The notes under the pieces: generated by a model | The model's database searches: none | The model's input: only the letters and a program-made list of their open reading frames with translations | What the model was told of the DNA's origin: nothing | In this document: one piece after another, positions 34,333-43,411 of the stretch | Numbering within the stretch: the stretch's first letter is position 1 | Layout: every line of letters starts with the position of its first letter | Program-made: the position numbers and the translations under genes | Origin: Glutamicibacter ardleyensis | Lineage (GTDB): Bacteria > Actinomycetota > Actinomycetes > Actinomycetales > Micrococcaceae | Assembly (NCBI RefSeq): GCF_014644555.1 | Contig: NZ_BMKX01000002.1 | Span: 62,001-126,000 of the forward strand | Length of the DNA stretch: 64,000 nt | Reading direction: 5' to 3'

Positions 34333-34438
34333 TTAGACAACGAGGGCAATCTTCGGGCAAGACGGTTTATTGGTCTCACATGGTTTAGGTTTTGGTAGGT
34401 ACCAGACCGCTCAGTCCGTCTGATGAAAGGAATGCATC

Positions 34439-34957
34439 ATGAATAAGATCAACCGCAGGAAAATAATTGCTCCGACCGCGGTGTTGTTTGGCGCGGCCTT
34501 GCTGCTGGCCGGTTGCGGTGGAGGTGCGGGCACCGATGGTGGAAATGACGGTGGCCCGTACAGCGGGGACAAGAGCGCATCCGAAGCACCCCAGGAATCC
34601 ACTTCGGGCGCTGATTTGGGTGTTGCTTCCACAAGTCTCGGTGATGTCGTCGTGGACGCGAACGGCATGACCTTGTACTACTTCACCAAGGACACGGCAG
34701 GCGCCACGACTAGCGCCTGCACCGGTGAATGCCTGGTCAATTGGCCGATCGCCACGACCACCAGTGACAGCCCGACCTTGGAGGGGGTTACCGGCGAGGT
34801 TGGAACGATCCCCAGCCCCGAAGGAGAGATGCATCTGACGCTCAACGGAATGCCGCTTTACACCTTCATCAAGGACACCAAGCCTGGCGATGTCACCGGC
34901 CAGGGTGTTAACGATGTCTGGTACGTCGTCGCACCCGATGGGACGATGATTCAGTAG
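34439..34957 (+). CDS. secreted COG4315-repeat lipoprotein
   Basis: A 172-residue lipoprotein with lipobox LAGC (Cys at 26), a Gly/Ser/Glu-rich spacer, and two copies of the COG4315 (Lipoprotein_15) repeat: VVVDANGMTLYYFTKDT with CTGECLVNWP, and LTLNGMPLYTFIKDTKPGD with GVNDVWYVVAPDG. The family is outside the membrane; some members are linked to haem or redox proteins, but no function is settled. The divergent ECF sigma/anti-sigma pair suggests regulation by envelope stress. Confidence 0.85.
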   Translation: MNKINRRKIIAPTAVLFGAALLLAGCGGGAGTDGGNDGGPYSGDKSASEAPQESTSGADLGVASTSLGDVVVDANGMTLYYFTKDTAGATTSACTGECLVNWPIATTTSDSPTLEGVTGEVGTIPSPEGEMHLTLNGMPLYTFIKDTKPGDVTGQGVNDVWYVVAPDGTMIQ

Positions 34958-34994
34958 CGCAGCAATATGTTGCGGTCCTAAGACCGAGCGGCAA

Positions 34995-35038
34995 GGGGCA
35001 CCCGGTTCACGCGAGGCAACGCGTGGACGAAGTGCCCC
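34995..35038. terminator. two-level hairpin between convergent genes
   Basis: GGGGCAC (34995-35001) pairs with GTGCCCC (35032-35038), and inside it CACGCG (35008-35013) pairs with CGCGTG (35020-35025). It lies between the lipoprotein stop and the mannosidase stop and could serve both. Confidence 0.6.
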
Positions 35039-35052
35039 GTGCCTGCCGGAGA

Positions 35053-38000
35053 CTACTTGGCCAGTCCGAAGCGAACCGTGCGTACCTCGAAGGCACCCAA
35101 GCCAAGATTCACCTGACCGTTTACCAGTTGAGCGCAATCCTCGACGAGCGCATCTTCCAGCAAGCTCACGGTGCTCACCGTCGCGATTGCTGCGTTGATT
35201 TTCAAGGTGCCGCGCGCTCGCCGTCCCAGCGACTCATATACCCGAACCACCAGATCACCGGAGTGATCCGAGGCAAGCTTCACGCTGGAAACCACGAGGC
35301 CTTCGCCCTCGAGCGTGACCAGCGGAGCCACCGGTTGGGCACCCTGGATGATCCGCTCGGCGCTGTTCAGCAACGCACCGGCTTCGGTCGCGGAGGCGAT
35401 ATCCGCACCGATAACCAAACCATAGCGGTGGGTTTGCAGACCCTGGTCGGTTTCCGGGTCCGGGAACCTAGGCGCTCGCAAGAGCGATAAGCGCAAGGTG
35501 GTGGAAATACCTGCCGCAGTGGAATCGCGGGTGACATCAAAACCGTAGATGGAATCGTTGATCAGCGCCGCACCGAAGCCAGGCTCTTGCGCGAGCACGA
35601 AGCGGTGCATGGAGGTCTCAAACTTGGCCGCTTCCCAACTGGTGTTCACATGGGTGACCCGTTGGTGATAGCCGAACTGTGTCTCGGCGATCGTGTGTTC
35701 CGCACGAATATCCAAGGGGAAAGAAACCTTGAGGAACTTTTCCGCTTCGTGCCAGTCGGTGCTCTGCTTAATCTGCAAGGTGCGTGAGCCCGGAGCCAAA
35801 ACGAGCTGTTGAGCAATCTTGGAATTCGAGAAACTGCGCAGAATTGTCAGCTGCGCACTTCCATCCGCTTCACGGGAGAGTTCCATCGAGTCCAACGCGC
35901 GGAGGTCAGTGACCTGGTTGCGATAATACTTGTCCACGTCCCAGGCGTCCCACATATTCGGGAAGTCCTGATGCAGCTGAAATAGGTTCGCCACTTGCCC
36001 TGGAGCGATGGCATCCCGACCGGTGGCCAGATCAATCGCGGAGCTCACCAGGCCTTCGGCGGTGACGGAAATACGCACGAGAGAGTTCTCCAGCAGGTAT
36101 CCGCCCTCGTGTTCAGCAACCTGAACCGCGTCATCTATGGCTGCCTCAATTTCCCCGGCGGCGCCGAACGGTATGCCCGCTCGGGAGAAAGCTGCGCCGT
36201 TGAAGGTCAGCGGCTTTGTGCCGGTTCCGCCGAGCGTTTGCTGGGCTGCGGCAATGAGCGCTTCTGCTTCTGCGGTGACCTGTGCGTATCGGGCTACCAC
36301 CTCCCGGTGCACCCAGGCGATCGAAGTGCCCGGAAGGATATCGTGGAATTGATGCAGCAACACCGTCTGCCACAGCGTGTCAATCTGTTCGTAGGGATAT
36401 TCGGCACCTGCATAGATGGTGGCGGTGGCGGCCCACAATTCGGCTTCGACCAGCAGCTGCTCGGTGCGCCTGTTACCCTGCTTCGTCTGGTGCTGGCTGG
36501 TGAGAGTGGCCCGGTGAAGCTCAAGATAGAGTTCGCCCACCCAAACCGGAGGGCTCGGCAGCTCTTGCTGGGCACGGTCAAAGAAATCGTTGGGATGCTC
36601 CCACTTCACCGTGGCGCTACCTTCAAGATTTGCCAGACGGCGCGCCTTTCCGGTCATTTCACGCGTGGTTCCGCCGCCTCCGTCGCCCCAACCTACCGGC
36701 GCGATCGAATTGTTGGTCAGCCGTGCCTCGCGGAATTGGCGAGAAGCCTTGGCGACTTCCTCGCCGGAGAGTTGCGAGTTGTAGGTATCCATGGAGGGGA
36801 AGTGGCTGAATATTCGCGAGCCGTCGATTCCCTCCCACAAGAACGAGTGGTGCGGGAACTTATTCTGCTGGTTCCAGGAGATCTTTTGGGTGAAGAACCA
36901 TTCAAAGCCTGCCCGGCGCATCAGCTGCGGCAGCGCGGGCGAGTAGCCGAAGGAATCCGGAAGCCACACCCCGGCCGAGGTGATGCCGAATTCGTCGCGG
37001 AAGAACTTCTGTCCATAGAGGAATTGACGGACCAAAGACTCCCCGGAAGGCATCACCGTGTCCGATTCGACCCACATTCCGCCTAGCGGCAGGAAACGGC
37101 CGTCGGCCACCGCCTTTTTCACGCGGTCCCACACTTCGGGGCGGTGTTCCTTCAGCCAGGCGTACTGTTGGGCGCTGGACATTCCGTAAAGGAATTCATC
37201 ATCGTAATCCAGCAGTTCCACCATGGATGAACAGGTGCGTGATACCTTGCGGATGGTTTCGCGTAGGGGCCACAGCCAGGCAGAGTCAATATGCGAGTGG
37301 CCGATCGCCGAAATCCGATGGGCGCTGTGCTCTGCCGGGGCGGCGAGCACCTGGGCCAGCTGGTCGCGTGCGGTCTGCGCGGTCTCAACGATGCGTTGCA
37401 GGTCCAGCACGTCCATTGAGTTATCCAGCGCCTGCAGAATCTGCATGCGTCGCGGACCTTCGGGCAGCTGTGCTTGCAGATCCAGCAGCACTTCAAGGTC
37501 GAGGACCAGATCGTGGACGACGGGTTCGAATACGGCTAAATCCATGCGGCGGGTGGTGTAGAGCTTGCGCGGGGACGAAGTCAGGATATCGCCCTGCTCG
37601 GTGGGCAAGAACGGGTGGTAATCAAGGAGCACCGGATTGGAAGCTGCCTCCAAAAAGAGCTCGAGTTGTTCACCGCCCTCGGCGGACTCGCTTACCGGGA
37701 CCCATTGATTGCGCGGGTTCAGCGCCTTGATGGTGATCCCATCGGGACGATAGATTAACCCTTCGCACTGAAATCCGGTCATGTTGATGTCGAAGCCTAG
37801 ATCGATGACCGCTTCCACGCGGCGTCCGCCCCAATTTTCCGGGATCTGCCCTCGCAACCTGAACCAGGTGGTGCCCCATGCGGCACCCCACGCGGTGCCT
37901 ACCTGAGTCGGCGTGTAGTCAAGTGCAATACCTTCCACTGCGGGGATCGGTTCACCTGACAGTTCATGCCACGAGACCTCCAGCGGAACCGAATCTGAAT

Positions 38001-38073
38001 ACACAGAAGGACGGATTCGTTCATCCAGAACGCGTTTAACGCGTCCTGTGGTCAGCGCGATGTCATCATGCAT
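35053..38073 (-). CDS. alpha-mannosidase, glycoside hydrolase family 38
   Basis: A 1006-residue GH38 enzyme without signal peptide, so it should trim imported alpha-mannosides in the cytoplasm. The catalytic domain has the zinc-binding HSHIDSAWLWPLRE, GGMWVESDTVMPSGES, and WLPDSFGYS with the nucleophile Asp (about 372). A three-helix region and the C-terminal beta-sandwich domains follow. GAAAGG lies 5 bases before the ATG. It diverges from a sugar kinase and lies near a sugar-porter permease, which together make a glycan-use cluster. Confidence 0.93.
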   Translation of the reverse strand: MHDDIALTTGRVKRVLDERIRPSVYSDSVPLEVSWHELSGEPIPAVEGIALDYTPTQVGTAWGAAWGTTWFRLRGQIPENWGGRRVEAVIDLGFDINMTGFQCEGLIYRPDGITIKALNPRNQWVPVSESAEGGEQLELFLEAASNPVLLDYHPFLPTEQGDILTSSPRKLYTTRRMDLAVFEPVVHDLVLDLEVLLDLQAQLPEGPRRMQILQALDNSMDVLDLQRIVETAQTARDQLAQVLAAPAEHSAHRISAIGHSHIDSAWLWPLRETIRKVSRTCSSMVELLDYDDEFLYGMSSAQQYAWLKEHRPEVWDRVKKAVADGRFLPLGGMWVESDTVMPSGESLVRQFLYGQKFFRDEFGITSAGVWLPDSFGYSPALPQLMRRAGFEWFFTQKISWNQQNKFPHHSFLWEGIDGSRIFSHFPSMDTYNSQLSGEEVAKASRQFREARLTNNSIAPVGWGDGGGGTTREMTGKARRLANLEGSATVKWEHPNDFFDRAQQELPSPPVWVGELYLELHRATLTSQHQTKQGNRRTEQLLVEAELWAATATIYAGAEYPYEQIDTLWQTVLLHQFHDILPGTSIAWVHREVVARYAQVTAEAEALIAAAQQTLGGTGTKPLTFNGAAFSRAGIPFGAAGEIEAAIDDAVQVAEHEGGYLLENSLVRISVTAEGLVSSAIDLATGRDAIAPGQVANLFQLHQDFPNMWDAWDVDKYYRNQVTDLRALDSMELSREADGSAQLTILRSFSNSKIAQQLVLAPGSRTLQIKQSTDWHEAEKFLKVSFPLDIRAEHTIAETQFGYHQRVTHVNTSWEAAKFETSMHRFVLAQEPGFGAALINDSIYGFDVTRDSTAAGISTTLRLSLLRAPRFPDPETDQGLQTHRYGLVIGADIASATEAGALLNSAERIIQGAQPVAPLVTLEGEGLVVSSVKLASDHSGDLVVRVYESLGRRARGTLKINAAIATVSTVSLLEDALVEDCAQLVNGQVNLGLGAFEVRTVRFGLAK

Positions 38074-38183
38074 GAATGCCTTTCTCGGAACAATGGTTCC
38101 TTGAGAACAAGAAGCTTGCTTTTAGACTATCCAATAAGCAGAATGGTTGAGCTCTCCACCGCGCTCTCACGTGGACGGTTCTG

Positions 38184-38218
38184 AAACATCGCTCCGTATT
38201 CGGAAGTTTTTGATGTTT
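38184..38218. promoter_or_regulatory. palindromic candidate operator between mannosidase and kinase
   Basis: AAACATC (38184-38190) and GATGTTT (38212-38218) form an inverted repeat with CCGTATTCGG inside. It is in the divergent promoter region and could bind a sugar regulator encoded elsewhere. Confidence 0.35.
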
Positions 38219-38292
38219 TCTTGTCCGTGGGCAATCGCGATGAAGAGATAAAGCTAGGTAAGAGCCTGAAGAGAGGGCATGCAAAGGCCGCC

Positions 38293-39207
38293 ATGGAATC
38301 GACGAACTCAAGCAAACCCGTACCGCTTCGACTGATCGCGCTCGATATCGGTGGAACAAAAACGCATGCGGTGCGCTATCTCGGCAACCAGGTAGTTGCC
38401 GAGGTCCGTACCGGCAGCGCCAACGTGCAAAACGTCAGCATTGACGAAGCGCAGCAGGCACTATGCGATGCATTCGCAGGCCTCGGCGAGCAGCCAGTTG
38501 ATTTGGTGATCGCCGGTGCTGGCGGGATCGATACGGACGCCGATAGTCTGGTGCTGCGCAAGCTCATCGAACCTTTCGTGCCAAAGGTGGAAGTCCAGGT
38601 GGTGCACGATACGCGGCTGATTCTCGCCGCCGGGCAAACTCATGCGGGGGTCGCCGTCATTCTGGGAACAGGGTCAGCAATTTGGGGTCTGAACTCCTCC
38701 GGGCAGACGGCAAGGTACGGGGGATGGGGCTACCTGCTGGGCGACGAAGCAGCGGGCTACTGGTTTGGTCGCGAGGCGGTGCGCCACGCCCTGGACGAGT
38801 TCAACCGAGGCCAGGCTAAGTCCGCTCTGACCGCGTCCTTGCTGGAGCATACCGAGTGCGCAACTCCCGAAGATCTCATTGCCTTCTTCCACAAGCAGAG
38901 CTCGCGCGAATACTGGGCTCGTTGCGCACCGGTGATTTTCGAAGCTATTAGGTCGGGGGATGCGGCGGCCGAAGAAATTCTTCAGCGGGCCATCAGCTTT
39001 GTGGTGTCCAAGGTGGGTGTAGTCGCCGGCCAGCTGGGAATCTCCGGTCCCATAGTGCTCGGCGGCGGAGTGATTGAGCATCAGTTGATTTATCAAGAAC
39101 GCCTCCGCCGCGCATTGGCCGCCGAAGGGTTCGAAGACCTTCGCTTCTTGGCGCGGAGCCCGGTGCATGGGGCGGCGTTCCTTGCCGGTCTAACGGATGA
39201 TGTCTAG
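38293..39207 (+). CDS. BadF/BadG-family sugar kinase (N-acetylglucosamine-kinase-like)
   Basis: A 304-residue ASKHA-fold kinase. ALDIGGTKTHAV is the phosphate-1 loop, GAGGIDTDADS and VQVVHDTRLILAAG follow, then GTGSAIWGLNSSG (phosphate-2) and GGWGYLLGDEAAGYWFGREA, a block typical of GlcNAc kinases of the BadF group. GGPIVLGGGV-type adenosine motif near the C-terminus. It probably phosphorylates an amino sugar or hexose released from glycans. The frame is open from 38221, but AAAGG lies just before the ATG at 38293 and the family begins here. Confidence 0.85.
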   Translation: MESTNSSKPVPLRLIALDIGGTKTHAVRYLGNQVVAEVRTGSANVQNVSIDEAQQALCDAFAGLGEQPVDLVIAGAGGIDTDADSLVLRKLIEPFVPKVEVQVVHDTRLILAAGQTHAGVAVILGTGSAIWGLNSSGQTARYGGWGYLLGDEAAGYWFGREAVRHALDEFNRGQAKSALTASLLEHTECATPEDLIAFFHKQSSREYWARCAPVIFEAIRSGDAAAEEILQRAISFVVSKVGVVAGQLGISGPIVLGGGVIEHQLIYQERLRRALAAEGFEDLRFLARSPVHGAAFLAGLTDDV

Positions 39208-39271
39208 GGTTTTCACTTGGAATGCGCCACCCAGCGCGAAGCCGTTGTGCTCCTTTTGGATTTGTTGGTTA

Positions 39272-40609
39272 CTAGTGGAGGTCGAGCCCGCGGGTTTCCG
39301 GGGCGAAACGGGCCATGAACAACACCGCGAGGATCACCAGGGCGGTAGCTCCAGCAAAGAGCCAAGGCAGTCCCACAATCGGCCACAGTGCTGCAAAGAG
39401 CAACGGACCAAAACCCGCCGCGAAGCGGGACATGGTCGATGCCCAACCGAAGCCGCTTGCACGCAGCTCGGTCGGATACAGCTCGGAGACGTAGGCGTAC
39501 AACACTGGAATCGCCACCTGGACCACAACCCCAAACACGAGAATCCAGGCCACTGCGGTAGCCGGTGCATCGAGGCTGACTGCGACGATAATCAGCACGA
39601 TTCCCGCCAGCGGCGCGGAGATGCCGAGCAGCCATTTGCGGCCCACTCGCTCTACCAGCAGGGCTGCGATCACCACGCCAAGCAGACCCATGAGCGCCAT
39701 CACCGCGGTGGCGAAGAAAGATGCGGACTGCGCCATGCCCGCTTCGGTCAAAATGGTAGGCAACCAGGTTAAAGCGAGGTAGTAGACCAGCAGCACGGTG
39801 ATGAATAGCAGCCAGCTCGTGGCGGTGAGCTTGGCCGAATAACGCCATAATTCAACTACTTGCTCCCACCAGCGTGGACCCCTGCCCGTGGGCGCAGCTT
39901 CGATGGCGTAGTCCCTGGGCGTCGCTCCGGTACGTCGAACCAAGTCATCGATGACCGCGCGAGCTTCGGCCTCTCGTCCCTTCGCGGCGAGAAACAACGG
40001 GGATTCGGGCATTTTTAGACGCACCAAGAACACCATGAACGCCGGCAGAATCATCACGGCAAGGATGAGTCTCCAATTCTCCGCAGTTGCCATGACCCAG
40101 CCGGAAACAAAGAATGACAGTGCCGCGCCGATGGGCCACCACCCATCCATGGCGGTCAGCACACGTCCGCGGAGTTTTGATGGAGTGAATTCACCGACTA
40201 AGGCATAATCCACTGGAATGCAGCCACCTAAGCCAACTCCGGCGAGGAACCGGAATGCGACAAAAAAGCCAAAGTTCGGAGAGAGCGCACCGAGTACGGT
40301 AAACACCGAAAACATCAGCAAGGTCAGCGAGAAAGCGTTCTTTCTTCCGTACTTATCTGCTATTCCGCCCCAAAGGAAAGCGCCGATGGCCATACCCACC
40401 AGATTTGAGGTCCCCAGCAACGCAGCGGTGGGCCGATCCAAGCCCCACTCGGCGGCCACCAATGGAATCAGCGCGCCGTTGAGGGTTACGTCCCAAGCAT
40501 CAAACATGAAACCTAGGCCACCGATGATGAAGATGGTTCCCTGGACTTTCCACTTGAAGGGGAGCTCCTGCACAACTTGTGTGCCGGAGGGAATGGTGGC
40601 AGTTGGCAC
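39272..40609 (-). CDS. MFS transporter, sugar-porter-like
   Basis: A 445-residue permease with 12 predicted spans. Motif A appears in both halves (GGIADKYGRKNAFS and LLVERVGRKWLLG), with PESPLFL after span 6 and PETRGL at the C-terminus, marks of the sugar-porter/aromatic-acid symporter branches. The GTG start at 40609 is preceded by GGAAAGG. It lies tail to tail with the sugar kinase. The substrate could be a sugar or a carboxylic acid; the neighbours favour a sugar. Confidence 0.83.
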   Translation of the reverse strand: MPTATIPSGTQVVQELPFKWKVQGTIFIIGGLGFMFDAWDVTLNGALIPLVAAEWGLDRPTAALLGTSNLVGMAIGAFLWGGIADKYGRKNAFSLTLLMFSVFTVLGALSPNFGFFVAFRFLAGVGLGGCIPVDYALVGEFTPSKLRGRVLTAMDGWWPIGAALSFFVSGWVMATAENWRLILAVMILPAFMVFLVRLKMPESPLFLAAKGREAEARAVIDDLVRRTGATPRDYAIEAAPTGRGPRWWEQVVELWRYSAKLTATSWLLFITVLLVYYLALTWLPTILTEAGMAQSASFFATAVMALMGLLGVVIAALLVERVGRKWLLGISAPLAGIVLIIVAVSLDAPATAVAWILVFGVVVQVAIPVLYAYVSELYPTELRASGFGWASTMSRFAAGFGPLLFAALWPIVGLPWLFAGATALVILAVLFMARFAPETRGLDLH

Positions 40610-40758
40610 CTTGGGTAGCCTTTCCTAGGGGTCTCACAAAGTGTGGCACGTTCGCCACGAAGCATACCGAAACCTAGAGTCTCACGCACCTCATTACGCT
40701 TATTCCGTAGCTTCGTCAAGGCCTGTTATGACAGGGCATATGGGAGTATTCTCTGGTC

Positions 40759-41514
40759 ATGGGAGTAGATTGGACCGCTCTCGAAGAGGCAATACGGGTA
40801 GCTGCCCTTCGACACGCTGCAGAAGTGATTGCTGAGCACCCGGAGCAGAATTTTTATGCCATCGCCCTGCACGGGGTCAGCACCACAGAGAGTGAAAATA
40901 TCTCTATGCCGTTGCTGGCGCTCAATTCTGTGGAAGCACTCGAACGGGACCGGCAAAGCGAGTCACGCGAACTGCTCGTGGAGCGCGGCGAAGACCTCGA
41001 CGAGGATGCCGACTACGAGGACCGTTCGGATGCGCAAAGCGAGGAACAACAGCGCGGCGAAGGACTCATGGACTCCGATAACGAGCAGGAAGAAGAGTCC
41101 GAACAATCGGCAGACGATAGTGATGAAGACACCGAAGACCTTGACCAGGTCTTAGAAGCCATCGAAGCGGATCTCGAAGCCGACGACAACGACAGTTTCT
41201 ACTCGGATAAGTGGGAGCCAAGCGATTGGCATTGGTCTTCCATTGAACTATGCCAAGATCCAGCGGCACAAATCTGGTCTGATGCAATGACCGAGCAAGC
41301 CACGCAAGAGGGATGGGAAAATACGATCAAACGTTATTATCACACCCTCGTCGCGGTAGCTCATTCGATTCGTGAAGAGTTGAATGAACGCACCAAGGTG
41401 GATCTGGTTGCCTACGTTGCCGATGATGATCATGCAGAAAAACTCCTAGAACTCTGTCTGACCCCACAACAACTTGATGAGCATTTTCCGCAGCTAGAAC
41501 AGCCAGTTCAATAG
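40759..41514 (+). CDS. DUF4303 protein with a highly acidic insert
   Basis: A 251-residue protein. The N-terminal EAIRVAALRHAAEVIAEHP and FYAIALHGVSTTES and the later DKWEPSDWHWSS segment fit DUF4303. Between them, about residues 75-145 are almost only Asp, Glu, Ser and Gln (for example DEDADYEDRSDAQSEEQQ, EQSADDSDEDTEDLDQ), a disordered acidic block unlike other members I know. Function unknown; the acidic block could mimic DNA or bind metal ions or basic proteins. Single gene upstream of purH. Confidence 0.75.
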   Translation: MGVDWTALEEAIRVAALRHAAEVIAEHPEQNFYAIALHGVSTTESENISMPLLALNSVEALERDRQSESRELLVERGEDLDEDADYEDRSDAQSEEQQRGEGLMDSDNEQEEESEQSADDSDEDTEDLDQVLEAIEADLEADDNDSFYSDKWEPSDWHWSSIELCQDPAAQIWSDAMTEQATQEGWENTIKRYYHTLVAVAHSIREELNERTKVDLVAYVADDDHAEKLLELCLTPQQLDEHFPQLEQPVQ

Positions 41515-41551
41515 CCCCGACATGAACTGCTCAGTCTTTAGCTTCCGGCGC

Positions 41552-41557
41552 TAGAAT
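41552..41557 (+). promoter_or_regulatory. candidate -10 TAGAAT of purH
   Basis: TAGAAT 60 bases upstream of the GTG start of purH. A start of transcription near 41564 would lie downstream of the in-frame ATG at 41560 and so supports the later start. No good -35 is visible. Confidence 0.35.
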
Positions 41558-41616
41558 AGGTGCGGCGGTCTATGGCCGCCCGCCCCTTTTCATCTCACCG
41601 CCGGGAGAGCATTTTC

Positions 41617-43287
41617 GTGAGTAAGACCGTCTTGGACCGTGTAGCTATTCGCCGCGCGTTGATTTCCGTGTATGACAAGACTGGGCTGGAGGAACTGGCC
41701 GCTGGGTTGCATAAAGCTGGCGTGCAGTTGGTCTCCACCGGTTCGACCGCGAAGAAGATCGCGGCGGCAGGAATTCCAGTCACCGAAGTAGAGCAGGTTA
41801 CCGGCTCCCCGGAAATGCTCGATGGCCGGGTGAAGACCTTGCACCCACGCATCCATGGTGGCATTCTTGCCGACCGCCGCGTGAGCGAGCACATGGACAC
41901 CCTGTCCTCCATGGACATCGACCAGATCGACCTAGTCGTGGTGAACCTCTACCCCTTCGTGCGGACCGTCGCCTCGGGCGCCAGCCAGGACGAAGTGGTT
42001 GAGCAGATCGATATTGGCGGTCCAGCTATGGTCCGCTCGGCTGCAAAGAATCACGCAGCAGTGTCCATCGTGGTTGACCCATCGTTCTACTCACAGGTCG
42101 TCGAGGCCGCTGCAGAGGGTGGCTTCGATCTGAAGACCCGTCAGCGTCTCGCCGCTAAGGCTTACGCACACACCGCAGCCTACGACACCGCAGTGGCATC
42201 ATGGACCGCCAGCCAGTTCTTGGATGAAGACGGCGACGGCGTGATCGATTGGCCAGCTTACTCCGGTGTTGCCTTGCAGCGCGCCGAGGTGCTGCGCTAC
42301 GGCGAAAACCCACACCAGCAGGCAGCCTTGTATGTTGATGAGGCAGCTCCTGCCGGCATCGCACAGGCTGACCAGTTGCACGGCAAGCCGATGAGCTACA
42401 ACAACTATGTGGATGCCGATGCGGCATTGCGTGCGGCTTTTGATTTTGAGCAGCCAGCGGTAGCGGTCATCAAGCACGCGAACCCTTGTGGTGTCGCGGT
42501 AGCTTCCCCAGATGCCGTAGATCCAATTGCTGACGCGCACGCCAAGGCACATGCCACCGACCCGGTTTCGGCCTTTGGTGGCGTTATCGCCGCCAACCGC
42601 ACTGTCACCAAGGCGATGGCAGAAACGGTTAAGGGCATCTTCACCGAGGTTGTTATCGCACCTAACTTCGAGCCAGAAGCCGTGGAAATCCTTTCGGCTA
42701 AGAAAAACATCCGCCTGCTGGCCCTGCCAGAAGGTTATGCACGTAATGCCAATGAATTCCGTCAGGTTTCCGGTGGCATGCTGGTACAAGCTGGGGATCA
42801 GATCACCGCAGCCGGTGACGACGTGGCTAACTGGACTCTTGCAGCCGGCGCGGCAGCGGATGAAAAAACTTTGGCAGACTTGGCCTTTGCTTGGCGTGCG
42901 GTGCGCGCAGCGAAGTCCAACGCAATTCTGATTGCTAAGGACGGCGCAGCCGTTGGTATTGGTATGGGCCAGGTCAACCGCGTGGATTCGTGCAAGCTTG
43001 CGGTCGAGCGTGCTAACACCCTCGGGGTGAAAGTTGAATCAGGTGCAGATGCAGCCGGCGGCGCAGAAAACGTCGACGGCGCACAGTCTGAGCAGCGCAG
43101 TCAGGGAGCCGTCGCGGCTTCGGATGCGTTCTTCCCATTCGCTGACGGTCTGCAGATTCTCTTGGATGCCGGTGTTACGGCAGTCGTGCAGCCAGGTGGA
43201 TCGGTTCGCGACGAGGAAGTAGTTGCCGCCGCTAACGCGGCCGGCATCACCATGTACTTCACCGGGGCACGCCACTTCTTCCACTAA
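41617..43287 (+). CDS. purH: bifunctional AICAR formyltransferase / IMP cyclohydrolase
   Basis: Catalyses the last two steps of IMP synthesis. The N-terminal cyclohydrolase domain has [24 protein letters not shown] and [17 protein letters not shown]; the C-terminal AICAR transferase domain has [25 protein letters not shown] and the end [11 protein letters not shown] with HFFH. From the GTG at 41617 it has 556 residues, with GGGAG 9 bases upstream; the frame is open from 41560. It ends at a strong terminator. Confidence 0.96.
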   Translation: MSKTVLDRVAIRRALISVYDKTGLEELAAGLHKAGVQLVSTGSTAKKIAAAGIPVTEVEQVTGSPEMLDGRVKTLHPRIHGGILADRRVSEHMDTLSSMDIDQIDLVVVNLYPFVRTVASGASQDEVVEQIDIGGPAMVRSAAKNHAAVSIVVDPSFYSQVVEAAAEGGFDLKTRQRLAAKAYAHTAAYDTAVASWTASQFLDEDGDGVIDWPAYSGVALQRAEVLRYGENPHQQAALYVDEAAPAGIAQADQLHGKPMSYNNYVDADAALRAAFDFEQPAVAVIKHANPCGVAVASPDAVDPIADAHAKAHATDPVSAFGGVIAANRTVTKAMAETVKGIFTEVVIAPNFEPEAVEILSAKKNIRLLALPEGYARNANEFRQVSGGMLVQAGDQITAAGDDVANWTLAAGAAADEKTLADLAFAWRAVRAAKSNAILIAKDGAAVGIGMGQVNRVDSCKLAVERANTLGVKVESGADAAGGAENVDGAQSEQRSQGAVAASDAFFPFADGLQILLDAGVTAVVQPGGSVRDEEVVAAANAAGITMYFTGARHFFH

Positions 43288-43302
43288 GAGGTTCCCCGCG
43301 GC

Positions 43303-43355
43303 ACGGGCCGCTCAAGTTATCGGTAGACGATGACTTGAGCGGCCCGTCGTCTTTT
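43303..43355 (+). terminator. terminator of purH
   Basis: ACGGGCCGCTCAAGT (43303-43317) pairs perfectly with ACTTGAGCGGCCCGT (43333-43347), then CGTCTTTT. Confidence 0.9.
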
Positions 43356-43380
43356 AACACAGGTTACGCATTACTAATAT

Positions 43381-43395
43381 TGAGAATCGTTCTCA
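43381..43395 (+). promoter_or_regulatory. Zur-type box TGAGAATCGTTCTCA
   Basis: A palindrome with 6-bp arms (TGAGAA/TTCTCA) and a 3-base centre, of the same build as Fur-family zinc boxes (TGAnAAT-type). It lies directly after TAATAT (43375-43380, likely -10) and 16 bases before the ATG of the COG0523-like gene, a good place to block transcription. The operon it controls carries a zinc-free ribosomal protein, which supports Zur. Confidence 0.75.
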
Positions 43396-43411
43396 TGTAA
43401 GCTCTAGTGCT

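Noticed and set aside
35995-37086. 363-codon open frame on the plus strand
   Set aside because: It is antisense to the GH38 mannosidase, which has full catalytic motifs; the frame is Arg/Gly/Leu-rich with no domain, as expected of an antisense shadow in GC-rich coding DNA.
39197-39772. 191-codon plus-strand frame rich in His, Gln and Arg
   Set aside because: Antisense to the MFS gene, low-complexity composition, no ribosome-binding site or domain.
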